The notes: a model not told the origin generated them from the sequence alone. 64,000 nt of DNA from Gluconobacter japonicus (GCF_002723975.1 NZ_BEWO01000003.1:62001-126000), one strand, 5' to 3'; positions 1 through 9,024 are shown, counted from the first letter of the stretch. Program-made: numbers and translations.

Positions 1-824
1 AACCTTCCGATATACTGCGGGAAGGAATGGATCTGATCCTTTCCTTCCCCACCCCGCTCCCCGCCCGCCCGATGGCCGAGGATCTGCCGCTCACGATTCT
101 TTATGAAGATCGGGATCTGATCGTTCTGGACAAACAGGCCGGCCTCGTCACGCATCCGGCTCCGGGCAATGAAACCGGTACTCTGGTCAATGCCCTCCTG
201 GGCCATTGCGGCGAAGGTTTCGAAGGCATTGGGGGCGAAAAACGACCGGGAATCGTACATCGTCTGGATAAAGATACGTCTGGACTGATGGTCGTCGCAA
301 AGAACGCCATGGCGCATAATGCTTTGTCTGAAGCCTTCGCAGCCAGAGATATAGACCGCGCCTATATGGCTCTGGCCTGGGGCCTCCTACCCGCGTCTGG
401 CGAGTTCGACGGCGCCATCGGACGAGACAAAAAAGACCGCAAGCGCATGGCTGTCGTACAGTCAGGCGGAAAACCTGCACTGACCCGCTTCAAGCTTCTG
501 GAACCCATTCATACGAGCGTATCGCTCATCGAATGTAAGCTGGCCACGGGACGGACGCACCAGATTCGTGTTCATCTGTCTCAGGCCGGACATCCGCTTC
601 TGGGAGATCCGGTTTATCTACGTCGTATCCCTGCTGCGGCACGCGGGTTGCCACAGGATGCAAAGGATGCTGCTCTGGATTTTCCAAGGCAGGCCCTCCA
701 CGCAGCTCGACTCGGCTTTATCCATCCCCGGACCAAACAGCCCCTTTCTTTCGAAACTGCCCCCCCTCAGGATTTTCAGGACTTGAAAAATCGCCTAACA
801 GGCTCAACCTTTAAAAGTTCTTGA
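1..824 (+). CDS. RluD-family 23S rRNA pseudouridine synthase, 5'-truncated by window edge
   Basis: This enzyme isomerises uridine to pseudouridine in large-subunit rRNA. The catalytic signature HRLDKDTSGL, with the nucleophilic Asp, is at about codons 78-87 counting from the ATG at 27, and RTHQIRVHLS and HPLLGDPVY blocks follow. The reading frame is open back to the window edge from position 3. The residues before the ATG at 27, together with the ARP-x-AEDLP-x-x-ILYED stretch, resemble the end of the S4 domain that precedes the catalytic domain in RluD. The ATG at 27 is therefore probably internal, and the true start lies outside the window. I cannot tell RluC from RluD type firmly. The stop codon overlaps the -35 box of the rpoH promoter. 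Confidence 0.88.
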   Translation, partial: PSDILREGMDLILSFPTPLPARPMAEDLPLTILYEDRDLIVLDKQAGLVTHPAPGNETGTLVNALLGHCGEGFEGIGGEKRPGIVHRLDKDTSGLMVVAKNAMAHNALSEAFAARDIDRAYMALAWGLLPASGEFDGAIGRDKKDRKRMAVVQSGGKPALTRFKLLEPIHTSVSLIECKLATGRTHQIRVHLSQAGHPLLGDPVYLRRIPAAARGLPQDAKDAALDFPRQALHAARLGFIHPRTKQPLSFETAPPQDFQDLKNRLTGSTFKSS

Positions 825-849
825 CCTTTTCGGCTGAACCTGTCATAAA
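821..849 (+). promoter_or_regulatory. putative sigma-70 type promoter of rpoH
   Basis: TTGACC at 821-826 and CATAAA at 844-849 are separated by 17 bases. The -35 box overlaps the stop codon of the upstream pseudouridine synthase gene. Transcription from here would leave a leader of about 190 bases before the rpoH start codon, long enough to hold regulatory RNA structure. I did not identify a defined thermosensor fold. Confidence 0.5.
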
Positions 850-1047
850 CTGAATTATCCGACGAGTTGACGCGCCGCCGGAACGGATCGTACCACCGTA
901 CGTCGCCCAATTCGGGGGCAAACGGCTGGGGACGTGATAGTCCTTCCCAATGCGTCACCTGGGTGTGAGGAACCTTCCTGCCGCCAGTTCGTATGAGTCA
1001 TCACCTCATCGAGCCAGGCACACCCCGGGCGAAAGGAGTCGAAGACC

Positions 1048-1941
1048 ATGGCATCTCCAGCTGTCATTTCTGTAGGTCCTGAAAACAACCTCACCCGGTA
1101 TCTTCAGGAGATTCGCAAATTCCCCCTTCTGACCCCACAGGAAGAGCTTGATCTCTCCCGTGCCTGGCGGAAGAACGAAGACACCAACGCCGCACATCGA
1201 CTGGTCACATCTCACCTGCGCCTCGTTGCCAAGATCGCCATGGGCTATCGCGGCTACGGATTACCGGTGAATGAACTGATCAGCGAAGGCAATATCGGCA
1301 TGATGCAGGCCGTCCGTCGCTTCGATCCAGAGCGCGGCTTCCGCCTCGCAACTTACGCGATGTGGTGGATCCGTGCCGCTATGCAGGAATACATCCTGCA
1401 TAGCTGGTCACTGGTAAAAATGGGTACGACCGCCTCGCAGAAGAAGCTGTTCTTCAATCTGCGTCGCCTGAAGGGGCAGATGCAGGCAATTGACGACGGC
1501 GATCTCAAGCCAGAGCAGGTCAATTCCATCGCAACGACGCTCGGCGTGCCTGAGCAGGATGTTGTGTCCATGAATCAGCGCCTCTCCGCACCGGACCATA
1601 GCCTGAACGCTCCTTTGCGCATTGACGGCGAAGGGGAATGGCAGGACTGGCTGGTAGACGACACGGAAAACCAGGAACAGACTTACGCGGCTTCTGAGGA
1701 ATTCAGTGGGCGGAAGGCTCTTCTGGACCAAGCGATGATGACCCTGAACGAGCGTGAACGTCACATTCTGGCAGAACGTCGTTTGAAGGAAGAGCCATCA
1801 ACGCTCGAAGATCTGTCTCACCATTACAATGTTTCCCGTGAGCGGATCCGGCAGATCGAGGCCCGTGCGATGGAAAAGCTCCAGAAAGCCATGGCTTCCG
1901 AAGTGGAACATCGCCGTCGCGAGAACGGCCTTCAGAACTAA
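1048..1941 (+). CDS. rpoH: RNA polymerase sigma-32 factor (heat shock sigma)
   Basis: This is the heat-shock sigma factor, which directs RNA polymerase to chaperone and protease promoters. At 297 aa it has the usual family length. Region 2 is visible around codons 45-125, with the GNIGMMQAVRRFDPERGFRLATYA and WWIRAAMQEY stretches. The RpoH-specific box QKKLFFNLRRLK lies at about codons 131-142. Region 4 ends in a helix-turn-helix containing NVSRERIRQIEARAMEKL. A ribosome-binding site AAAGGAG precedes the ATG by nine bases. The gene appears monocistronic, with its own promoter at 821-849 and a terminator at 1964-2003. Confidence 0.97.
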   Translation: MASPAVISVGPENNLTRYLQEIRKFPLLTPQEELDLSRAWRKNEDTNAAHRLVTSHLRLVAKIAMGYRGYGLPVNELISEGNIGMMQAVRRFDPERGFRLATYAMWWIRAAMQEYILHSWSLVKMGTTASQKKLFFNLRRLKGQMQAIDDGDLKPEQVNSIATTLGVPEQDVVSMNQRLSAPDHSLNAPLRIDGEGEWQDWLVDDTENQEQTYAASEEFSGRKALLDQAMMTLNERERHILAERRLKEEPSTLEDLSHHYNVSRERIRQIEARAMEKLQKAMASEVEHRRRENGLQN

Positions 1942-1963
1942 CTGACCATTTCCTTTTCTCGGT

Positions 1964-2003
1964 AAAAAAGGCTGCCAGCATTACGCATGGCAGCCTTTTT
2001 TAT
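1964..2003 (+). terminator. intrinsic terminator after rpoH
   Basis: GGCTGCCA at 1970-1977 pairs with TGGCAGCC at 1988-1995 around a ten-base loop. It is preceded by six A and followed by a run of T, so it is a textbook Rho-independent terminator that could also work weakly on the other strand. Confidence 0.9.
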
Positions 2004-2189
2004 AAGCTGTTTGTGCCCTGATGAAAAAAATCCAAACGAACGCTCGTAAGCACAATTTTATAAAATTGTCTTATTGAATTATTTTTTACATTCAAGAAAC
2101 GCGTTTTCCAGATAGTTACAAACAAATATACAAGGAAATGATATCGCTGATAAAATTGTATGCAGACATCATATTGGCCATTTTGATTT

Positions 2190-3626
2190 ATGTTTGAACG
2201 CCACAAGACACTTATACTGAATTTTATTTTGGTCGGGTTTATTTTCGTCAGCAGGCTTCAGACATTCGGCAATCCCCTACTCCATGTTGATGAAGAATTT
2301 TATCTTTTTGGCGGTGGACGCCTCTTACACGGAGATCTGCCCTATCTTCAGGTCTGGGACAGAAAGCCGTTCGGGATCTTCCTGCTTTATGCCGTCTTCC
2401 ACCTTTTCGGATCTTACAGGGTTCTCGCTTATCAGGCAGGCGCTATGGCAGCGGTATGGGGAACCGCATGGCTTCTGTTCCGTATGGGGAAAACTATCGC
2501 TCCTGCGACAGGAGCATTCGTTTCAGCACTTCTGTATGTCGCGCTCCTCAATCTTTCACAGGGCGAAGGCGGTCAGACGCCCGTTTTTTATAACCTTCTT
2601 GTAACTGCAGCAGTCGCGCTCGTTCTGCGTGGTATTACACAGCCAGATAGAAAAAACCCGGACAGACACCCCCTTCTCGGAATGCTTCTGTTCGGCCTCG
2701 CCATGCAGTTGAAATATACTGTGGTCTTTGAAGGTATTTTCGTTGGGCTCTATAGCGTTGTCTGGAGTTGGCTAAAATGCCGATCCTTGTCGAAAACGCT
2801 TCAAAAATCCGTATTATTTGCAGCTGCAGGTCTTCTGCCAACATTTGCTGTCTTCTGTTTCTACGCGGCTATCGGGCATAGTTCCGAATGGGTTTTTGCC
2901 AATCTGGAATCCATCTTCCTACGTGGCCACGGACCCAGTGAAGAAACTTACCATCTGCAGTTACGCATGCTGAGAGCCATTTTGCCTCTCATGATCGGAC
3001 TCATCGCAACAGGCTTCCTTGCATATAAAAAAGCTTCCGATCCTCAATATCTTTACCTCATGCTCTGGGCCTGCGTTGCATGCTTGGGAGTCCTGGTTTT
3101 CGGGGGTTGGTACCCTCATTACGCCCTTCCCCTCTACGCTCCTCTGGCGTTGACCTCCGCTCCTTTATGGCGATGGAAAGAGGGACGAGCATGGGTGGTT
3201 GCCCTCCTCTGCGTTATTTCATTAACAGGGCAGTACAGCCTTCGAAAACATCGCCTTGAGAATGGAAATCGACAGACGTTTCAGGCGATGCTGGGTGTCA
3301 TGAGCCAAAAGCCCGGCTGCGTCTTTGTCTATCAGGGACCGCCCGCACTCTACGACACTCCTTACTGGTGCCCTCTGACAAACCACCCTTTTCCAGGACA
3401 TTTCCACGAAAAAATCGAAGCCCATGCAACAGGCGTAGATGTCATGCAGGAAACCCACAGGGTTCTCGCAGCAAGGCCAGAATATATTGTTACGGAAGAT
3501 CCATTACCACTTCAGGAAAATCTCCTCGTACGAAAAGAAATTTTCCTGGAAATCACTGCAGACTACAAATTAGCTTATAAATTCCAAGGTCTAAATCATT
3601 CGATTTACATTTACCGCCACACCTGA
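2190..3626 (+). CDS. ArnT/PMT-like membrane glycosyltransferase
   Basis: This is a polytopic membrane protein of 478 aa with about ten hydrophobic segments. The first periplasmic loop carries the acidic motif HVDEEFY (about codon 32), then GDLPYLQVWDRKPFG. That is the DE plus KPP/KPF pattern of the GT-C fold PMT_2/ArnT (GT83-like) family, which transfers sugars from polyprenyl-phosphate donors to lipid A, glycans or proteins. The donor and acceptor cannot be told from sequence. The gene and its upstream spacer are more AT-rich than the neighbours, suggesting acquisition. It stands alone and converges with the secreted protein gene at 3639-4094. Confidence 0.75.
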   Translation: MFERHKTLILNFILVGFIFVSRLQTFGNPLLHVDEEFYLFGGGRLLHGDLPYLQVWDRKPFGIFLLYAVFHLFGSYRVLAYQAGAMAAVWGTAWLLFRMGKTIAPATGAFVSALLYVALLNLSQGEGGQTPVFYNLLVTAAVALVLRGITQPDRKNPDRHPLLGMLLFGLAMQLKYTVVFEGIFVGLYSVVWSWLKCRSLSKTLQKSVLFAAAGLLPTFAVFCFYAAIGHSSEWVFANLESIFLRGHGPSEETYHLQLRMLRAILPLMIGLIATGFLAYKKASDPQYLYLMLWACVACLGVLVFGGWYPHYALPLYAPLALTSAPLWRWKEGRAWVVALLCVISLTGQYSLRKHRLENGNRQTFQAMLGVMSQKPGCVFVYQGPPALYDTPYWCPLTNHPFPGHFHEKIEAHATGVDVMQETHRVLAARPEYIVTEDPLPLQENLLVRKEIFLEITADYKLAYKFQGLNHSIYIYRHT

Positions 3627-3638
3627 CCGTAGCCGATC

Positions 3639-4094
3639 TTACTGCGAAAGTGGAACGGCCAGTGCCAGTCCTCCGGCGACTGTGCCTGCGCCTTTTCGAT
3701 GTTGGTCTGCATGATTTTCTGCTGCCGCGTCGTCAACTCGACCGACCTTATCCGAAAAGAAATCAGGTTTGAGATACGCGTCCGACTGAACCGCATCCCG
3801 AGGACCTTCAATATTTTCGTCCGGCAACGGGGCTGCGCCAAAACTTGAAGACATCTGCTCCGCCACCATACTGGCCCGATGCTTCTCCAGACCTCGCATA
3901 AGCGCAGCACCTTGTCTGGGGTCAGCGGAAACCGTCTGAGACAACGAGGCGTCAAAAGGATGCGCAAAAGCTGAAAGCGGCTGTTTCGGCGATACCCCCG
4001 ATGGCACAGAATCTGCTGCCAGCGCGTTGCACGTTCCCGTTGCCATAATCAGCACGGGGAAAGACCTCATCAGGACAGTGAGCAGGCGCATCAA
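3639..4094 (-). CDS. secreted hypothetical protein
   Basis: This 151 aa protein has a clear N-terminal signal peptide: a hydrophobic run around VLIMATGTCNALAA with probable cleavage after Ala-Leu-Ala-Ala. The mature part is low in hydrophobics, rich in Ala, Ser, Asp and Gln, and shows no domain I recognise. It is convergent with the glycosyltransferase gene (12 bases between stop codons), and nothing in the context assigns a role. A competing frame at 3611-3967 is judged a shadow because it lacks a signal peptide and has an atypical composition. Confidence 0.6.
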   Translation of the reverse strand: MMRLLTVLMRSFPVLIMATGTCNALAADSVPSGVSPKQPLSAFAHPFDASLSQTVSADPRQGAALMRGLEKHRASMVAEQMSSSFGAAPLPDENIEGPRDAVQSDAYLKPDFFSDKVGRVDDAAAENHADQHRKGAGTVAGGLALAVPLSQ

Positions 4095-4227
4095 GCGGAT
4101 TCCAGCAAAGCGAAGGGCTGGATATCAGTGTGCGGAGTCAGACACCAAAATTACAATTGAAAAAGTTAGAAAGTTTCATGACGTCACGAAACGTGATCGG
4201 TACACATGGCAAGTTTGGATTCCTTAT

Positions 4228-4274
4228 GTAAAGCCTGCTTGACATTTTCACTCAAAAAGTAAAGCATCCTTTAC
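4228..4274 (+). promoter_or_regulatory. promoter with repeated GTAAAG and GTAAAG-N4-CTTTAC operator
   Basis: The hexamer GTAAAG occurs at 4228-4233 and again at 4259-4264. The second copy forms a perfect inverted repeat with CTTTAC at 4269-4274. A TTGACA box lies between them at 4239-4244, so the palindrome sits where the -10 region should be. This is a natural place for autoregulation by the small XRE regulator encoded downstream. That assignment is inference. Confidence 0.5.
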
Positions 4275-4291
4275 ATTAAAGGGAATGAGAG

Positions 4292-4672
4292 ATGCTCTAC
4301 GGTCGACGATATCTTATTGAACTTGGCAGTGCTGTGACCCTGTATGTGGTGTTGCTGTTTGGAGCCAATTACCTGGAACGCGCACTCCATCCTGCGTTCC
4401 CCGCAAGAATGGTTCTGGCGCTCACACCCATGCTAGGAGCTTTAGCCGCAGCATCCGCCATCATGCGTGCAATCTGGCGAATGGATGAATTGCAACGACG
4501 CATTCAGCTGGATGCGATCGCAATGTCTTTTCTGGGAACTGCCCTGCTAACTTTTGCTTGGGGCTTCGCTGAAAGTGCTGACCTGCCTCATCTCAGAGCT
4601 TTTGCGGTCTGGCCGATTATGTGCGCGTTCTGGGGGATCAGTGGCATTGTCGCTCAAAGGCGTTATCGGTGA
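4292..4672 (+). CDS. small four-helix membrane protein
   Basis: This 126 aa protein has about four predicted transmembrane segments (codons roughly 9-29, 39-60, 76-94 and 101-120), with a basic, charged stretch between helices two and three (RMDELQRRIQLD). The stop codon overlaps the GTG start of the XRE regulator, so the two are translationally coupled. Membrane protein plus small XRE regulator pairs of this layout are common in bacteria. The membrane partner may sense or modulate, but I do not recognise a specific function. Confidence 0.7.
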   Translation: MLYGRRYLIELGSAVTLYVVLLFGANYLERALHPAFPARMVLALTPMLGALAAASAIMRAIWRMDELQRRIQLDAIAMSFLGTALLTFAWGFAESADLPHLRAFAVWPIMCAFWGISGIVAQRRYR

Positions 4673-4857
4673 ACAATTGCCTCAAAGAACTTCGGGCGGA
4701 ACGCAGCTGGAGTCAGGCAGATCTGGCCTCAGCACTGGATGTTTCAAGACAAACGGTCAATGCTATCGAAAAAGGGCGCTATGATCCGAGCCTCCCTTTA
4801 GCTTTTACGATCTCGCAGCTTTTCGAGCGCAGAATTGAGGAAATTTTCTTTCCGTAA
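4669..4857 (+). CDS. small XRE-family transcriptional regulator
   Basis: This is a single helix-turn-helix domain of 62 aa, with LKELRAERSWSQADLASAL followed by the recognition helix VSRQTVNAIEKGRYDPSL. It is close in length and pattern to the YozG-like regulators. The start is taken as GTG at 4669, inside the overlap with the stop of the upstream membrane protein gene. Longer in-frame starts would run into that gene and add a stretch without HTH character. It probably represses the promoter at 4228-4274. Confidence 0.85.
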   Translation: MNNCLKELRAERSWSQADLASALDVSRQTVNAIEKGRYDPSLPLAFTISQLFERRIEEIFFP

Positions 4858-4866
4858 GGCCAAGGC

Positions 4867-4895
4867 AAAAAAAGCGGGGAGGTTACACTCCCCGC
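4867..4895 (-). terminator. intrinsic terminator of the gap-pgk operon
   Basis: On the minus strand an eight-base-pair GC stem (GCGGGGAG paired with CTCCCCGC, 4874-4881 and 4888-4895) is followed by seven T, seen as A at 4867-4873 on the plus strand. It lies just past the pgk stop codon and just past the end of the convergent regulator gene. Confidence 0.9.
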
Positions 4896-4905
4896 CTTCT
4901 GATAA

Positions 4906-6120
4906 TCAGTCCAGACCGAGTTGCTGTCCTGTCGTACGAAGCACTTCGATACCCGGAAGAATTTTGCCTTCCAGCCACTCCAGAAACGCACCGCCAGCCG
5001 TCGAGACATAACTCATCTGGCCAGCCACACCGGCATGACGCAGAGCAGAGACCGTGTCACCACCGCCTGCAACCGTGCGCAGCTTGCCGTCCTGTGTCAG
5101 ACGGGCCGCTTCCTGTGCAACCTCAACAGTTGCGCGATCAAAGGGCTCAATCTCGAACGCCCCCAGAGGACCATTCCAAACCAGCGTCTTCAAAGTCGCC
5201 AGACGTTCGTTGATCAGTTCCACCGTGCGCGGACCGGCGTCGAGAATCATGGCATCGGCCGGAACTTCACCAATCAGGCACACTTCGCTCTCGGCACCAG
5301 CCTTGAACTCACGCGCCACAACGGCATCAACCGGCAGAACGATTTCACAGCCCTTTTCCTGCGCAAGATGCGCAATCTTACGGGCTGTTTCGTGCATGTC
5401 CGCTTCCTGCAGAGACTTGCCCACAGCAATGCCTTCCGCCGCCAGGAACGTGTTGGCCATCGCACCGGTGATGAACAGCGTGTCCACCTTCTCGATGACG
5501 TTGCCAATCAGATCCAGCTTCGTGGAAATCTTGGAGCCACCAATGATGGCACCAACCGGACGTTCCGGGTTTTCCAGCGCGGCCGACAGAGCAGAGAGTT
5601 CGGCCTGCATCAGCCGCCCAGCGAAGGACGGTAGATCATGCGCCACACCTTCTGTGGAGGCGTGGGCGCGATGAGCCGCTGAGAACGCATCATTGACGAA
5701 AATATCGCCATTTTCTGCGAGAGCCTTGGCGAAAGCCGGATCATTGGCTTCCTCACCCGCGTGAAAGCGCGTGTTTTCCAGAACCAGCACATCGCCATCC
5801 TTGAGGGCAGCAACAGCCGCCTCAACGGTTGGACCAACACATTCAGAAACGAAAGCCACTGGCTTGCCCAGCACTTCGCCAAGCTTCTCGGCGATTGGGT
5901 GCAGAGACATACTCGGAACGACCTTGCCCTTCGGGCGGTCGAAATGGCTCAGGACCACAACGCGCGCGCCTTTGCCGGCGAGTTCACTGATGGTCGGGGC
6001 AACGCGCTCGATGCGCGTGGCGTCAGTAATGACGCCGTCATGCATCGGCACGTTCAGATCAGCCCGGACGAGCACGCGCTTACCGCGTGCCTCCAGGTTA
6101 TCGAGCGTGCGGAACACCAT
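4906..6120 (-). CDS. pgk: phosphoglycerate kinase
   Basis: This enzyme converts 1,3-bisphosphoglycerate and ADP to 3-phosphoglycerate and ATP. At 404 aa it has the family length. RADLNVPM near codon 19 and the SHFDRPKGK stretch belong to the N-terminal substrate domain. [12 protein letters not shown] and the C-terminal nucleotide region [16 protein letters not shown] complete the pattern. The ATG follows the gap stop codon by three bases, so the two are co-transcribed. Acetic acid bacteria of the Gluconobacter type lack a complete upper glycolysis, so this step serves triose phosphate arriving from the pentose phosphate and Entner-Doudoroff routes. Confidence 0.97.
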   Translation of the reverse strand: MVFRTLDNLEARGKRVLVRADLNVPMHDGVITDATRIERVAPTISELAGKGARVVVLSHFDRPKGKVVPSMSLHPIAEKLGEVLGKPVAFVSECVGPTVEAAVAALKDGDVLVLENTRFHAGEEANDPAFAKALAENGDIFVNDAFSAAHRAHASTEGVAHDLPSFAGRLMQAELSALSAALENPERPVGAIIGGSKISTKLDLIGNVIEKVDTLFITGAMANTFLAAEGIAVGKSLQEADMHETARKIAHLAQEKGCEIVLPVDAVVAREFKAGAESEVCLIGEVPADAMILDAGPRTVELINERLATLKTLVWNGPLGAFEIEPFDRATVEVAQEAARLTQDGKLRTVAGGGDTVSALRHAGVAGQMSYVSTAGGAFLEWLEGKILPGIEVLRTTGQQLGLD

Positions 6121-6123
6121 GGT

Positions 6124-7143
6124 TCAGAGGCTCCCGAAAGCGGCGGCCGTATCCGCCATACGGTTGGAGAAACCCCACTCATTGTCATACCAGGCGCAGA
6201 TGCGAACAAGCTGGCCACCATCGACCAGAGCCGTCTGCGTGGCGTCGAACGTGGAGGATGCCGGAGAATGGTTGAAGTCCGTGCTCACCAGCGGGTCCGT
6301 GTTGTACTCAAGGATCCCCTTGAGCTTGCCTTCGGACGCAACGCGAATGGCTTCATTCACGGCCTCAGCGGAAGCCGGAACGGTCTTCGGTACGAAGTCG
6401 AGGGAGACGAGAGAGACGTTCGGCGTTGGAACACGAATGGCTGTACCGTCCAGCTTACCCTTCAGGTGCGGCAGAACCAGACCAACAGCCTTGGCAGCGC
6501 CCGTTGACGTCGGGATCATGTTCAGAGCCGCTGCGCGGGCACGACGCGGATCCTTGTGGAGCGTATCCACCGTGCGCTGATCACCTGTGTAGGAATGGAT
6601 CGTGACCATGTAGCCACGCTCGATGCCGAATGCTTCATCCAGAACGGACGCAACAGGTGCAAGGCAGTTCGTGGTGCAGGAGGCGTTGGAAATCACCTTC
6701 ATGTCCGGCGTCAGAACGTCGTTGTTCACACCGAAGACGATGGTCGCGTCCACATCCGTTGCCGGAGCGGAGACGATCACACGCTTTGCGCCAGCTTCGA
6801 GCAGAGCAGCAGCCTTTTCACGCGTCGTGAACAGGCCCGTGCATTCCATGGCAACATCAATGCCTTCGAACGGTACCTTGGAGGGGTCGCGCTCGGCAGA
6901 CACCGTGATCGGACCATAAGTGCGACCATTCGCTTCGATGATGAGCGTATTGCCTTCCGCGCGGACCTTGCCCGGCAGGCGACCATGAACGCTGTCATGA
7001 CCCAGCAGATGAGCGTTTGCTTCTACCGAACCCAGATCGTTGATGGCTACGACTTCAACGTCCGTACGACCACTCTCGATGATGCCGCGCAGAACGAGAC
7101 GTCCGATACGTCCGAAACCGTTGATTGCGATTTTTACCGCCAT
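6124..7143 (-). CDS. gap: type I glyceraldehyde-3-phosphate dehydrogenase
   Basis: This is the NAD-dependent oxidative phosphorylation step of lower glycolysis. The 339 aa protein starts with the Rossmann motif INGFGRIGRLVLRG. It has the catalytic cysteine in SNASCTTNCLAPV and the C-terminal WYDNEWGFSNRM block. It is the first gene of the gap-pgk operon, and no other gene intervenes upstream before the divergent lipoprotein gene. Acidic Asp in VVAINDLG after the second strand suits NAD rather than NADP. Confidence 0.97.
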   Translation of the reverse strand: MAVKIAINGFGRIGRLVLRGIIESGRTDVEVVAINDLGSVEANAHLLGHDSVHGRLPGKVRAEGNTLIIEANGRTYGPITVSAERDPSKVPFEGIDVAMECTGLFTTREKAAALLEAGAKRVIVSAPATDVDATIVFGVNNDVLTPDMKVISNASCTTNCLAPVASVLDEAFGIERGYMVTIHSYTGDQRTVDTLHKDPRRARAAALNMIPTSTGAAKAVGLVLPHLKGKLDGTAIRVPTPNVSLVSLDFVPKTVPASAEAVNEAIRVASEGKLKGILEYNTDPLVSTDFNHSPASSTFDATQTALVDGGQLVRICAWYDNEWGFSNRMADTAAAFGSL

Positions 7144-7329
7144 GCCTGCCTACTCCGCTATTCTGACGAAAGGGCATCATCCATAGCATCGCTACAAAGA
7201 AGCAACAGGGGGTTGGCACAGTTTTTCATGAACTTGATGCGCTTAATCTTGCCCAAACCGTCCGTTCCTGCGACGGTCCCGCACAATATGGCTGCAATTC
7301 TCCGCAATTTTCGTTCCTTTCGAGGCATC

Positions 7330-7785
7330 ATGGCTCCACGTGCCCTTCTTCTGGCGGGAAGCATCCTGCTGGTGACTCCCCTGCTGGCTGGCTGCAAGCT
7401 GATCGATCAGCGCACGTTCAACCCGCAAGCCAGCAGACCACCCAAGCCGTATGTTCCACCAGCGCCCCCTGCACCGAAGCCCAAATCTCCCTTCCTGCAG
7501 ATTGAGGGCGGGACACCCGAAGCCGAATATGGGCCTACCGTGGACAAGGCCGTGAAGGCGGCACTCGCCCGCAAGGAGAATGTTCTGTTCATTGTGCAGC
7601 TTCTGGTTCCGCTACAGAGCGATCCCGCAGCGCAGGCCAAGGCCATGACAGAAGCAACTCAGGCAGATCTGGAACCCGTCGCCCATCGGATCAACACGGC
7701 AGGGGCACAACCAATCCAGATCGAAATGCACGCTGTGGCAGACGGCTCAGTCACGCACCCTGTGGTGCGCGTCGACGTTCGCTAA
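7330..7785 (+). CDS. putative lipoprotein
   Basis: This 151 aa protein has a signal peptide ending in the lipobox LLAGC (Cys at about codon 20), followed by a Pro-rich linker (PPKPYVPPAPPAPKPKSPF). The C-terminal globular part of about 90 aa is predicted mixed alpha/beta. The start chosen is the ATG at 7330, preceded by GAGG at 7322-7325. An in-frame ATG at 7288 would push the signal peptide inward and has no good ribosome-binding site. No domain is recognised. It probably sits in the outer or inner membrane, facing the periplasm. Confidence 0.7.
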   Translation: MAPRALLLAGSILLVTPLLAGCKLIDQRTFNPQASRPPKPYVPPAPPAPKPKSPFLQIEGGTPEAEYGPTVDKAVKAALARKENVLFIVQLLVPLQSDPAAQAKAMTEATQADLEPVAHRINTAGAQPIQIEMHAVADGSVTHPVVRVDVR

Positions 7786-7835
7786 CACGCCAGCGCAAGA
7801 GTTTTCCGGCCTGATACTCCACACAGCCTGATACA

Positions 7836-7859
7836 CCTGCCTCGGCCTTTCGAGGCAGG
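7836..7859. terminator. hairpin between convergent genes, possible terminator
   Basis: CCTGCCTCG at 7836-7844 pairs perfectly with CGAGGCAGG at 7851-7859 around six bases. It lies between the lipoprotein gene and the convergent XseA-like gene. Neither side has a run of T, so it may stop polymerase weakly or protect 3' ends. Confidence 0.4.
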
Positions 7860-7892
7860 CGTTATCCAAAGACAGATGGGGCTTTCCAGAAA

Positions 7893-8930
7893 TCAGAAAA
7901 ACCTTGGGAGCAGCCATCCCAGTAGCAACCCTAATCCCAGCAAGATCAGAGCATTTCTGAGCCTTGTTCCCAGAGCCGGACCAGGGGGCGCCACCGCCAT
8001 GGATGCAGCGCTTTCCCGCAGGGCGACAATTTCTTCCTGCTGAGCGCGTGCTTCTTCCTGCTGTTGCCAGAGGCGACCGCTCATCCTGCGAATATAATGC
8101 CCCGCATCAGCCGGCGTCGTGGCAGCATGGTCGACGAGACGCTCGGCCAGCGTCCGGTTGGCGGTGTGTCCCACACCCAGAACCCGGTGCGCCTGACAGG
8201 TGGCCAGTGCTTCCAGAACGAGTGGATGCTCAAACACCGCAAATTCTGACATATCTCCGCCACCACGGATCAGAACAATAATGTCTTCCCGACACGTCCC
8301 AACGGCATCAGCAATCCGATGCGGGTCCGTCATGGCTACCGGCAAAGACCGAATACGTTCTGATCGCCAGCCGCCTCCGAGCCCCTGAAGAAAGTCTTCC
8401 GCCACAAGAGCATTGGATGAGGCAGAGTGAATGAGCAGAAGTCTTGCCTCCCGCCGCTCAGGATACGGATGGAACTCCCAGCTCAATCCCCGAAGAACAT
8501 CCAGAAGGGACTTTTCAGCGCGATCAACCTTCTGTCGTCCGGGATCGTAAGGGTCAACCGCCAGCGCTTCAAACCGAAGAGCCACCTGCCCCCTGAGATG
8601 TCGCGCCCTCAAAAAGCCCGTCACCCGTACATAGTCGCCTGCGCGAACATCTGCCGCAGCCAGAATGGATTTGGTCGCCTCAAGCGCAATAGAGGTTCCA
8701 AGTTGCGGGTCGATTAAGGGAAGCTGATAGTATTTCCGGTAAGCATTCGGCGCCACATCACCCAGTTGCCCGGCAACAACAAGCGGAAAGCCCCACTCTT
8801 CAAACTGGCCACAAATCTCGTCCAGACGGGCTGTGAACAGATCCTGAACCTGAAGAGGGGACAGGACCGGCAGGCTGGCCATATCGCCAGATGCAGAATC
8901 AGTTCGGGTGCGTCTCGGAAAAGCGTCCAT
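7893..8930 (-). CDS. XseA-like (exonuclease VII large subunit) protein with C-terminal membrane anchor
   Basis: The 345 aa protein resembles the large subunit of exonuclease VII, a single-strand DNA exonuclease. An N-terminal OB-like part (about 45-125) leads into a central catalytic-like domain with IIVLIRGGGD at 217-226 and GVGH at 252-255. The conserved His of the GHETD motif is kept, but the Asp three residues on is Asn (GHTANRT). The long coiled coil of XseA is shortened to a Gln/Glu-rich helix (283-310). A hydrophobic segment at 327-343, ending in PRFF, looks like a tail anchor. At 345 aa it is well below the roughly 450 aa of XseA, and no xseB lies nearby. Nuclease activity is uncertain. 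Confidence 0.65.
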   Translation of the reverse strand: MDAFPRRTRTDSASGDMASLPVLSPLQVQDLFTARLDEICGQFEEWGFPLVVAGQLGDVAPNAYRKYYQLPLIDPQLGTSIALEATKSILAAADVRAGDYVRVTGFLRARHLRGQVALRFEALAVDPYDPGRQKVDRAEKSLLDVLRGLSWEFHPYPERREARLLLIHSASSNALVAEDFLQGLGGGWRSERIRSLPVAMTDPHRIADAVGTCREDIIVLIRGGGDMSEFAVFEHPLVLEALATCQAHRVLGVGHTANRTLAERLVDHAATTPADAGHYIRRMSGRLWQQQEEARAQQEEIVALRESAASMAVAPPGPALGTRLRNALILLGLGLLLGWLLPRFF

Positions 8931-9024
8931 CCGGCACCATATGGAGTAAGAACAGATGTTCTCACAGAGGGTGAAAGCGCCCTCACAACATTTTTTTTGC
9001 GTATTTTCAGAAGGTTGATCCGTC

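Noticed and set aside
27-824. Treating the pseudouridine synthase as complete from the ATG at 27
   Set aside because: The frame stays open to the window edge and the residues before and after the ATG look like the end of the S4 domain, so the gene is truncated.
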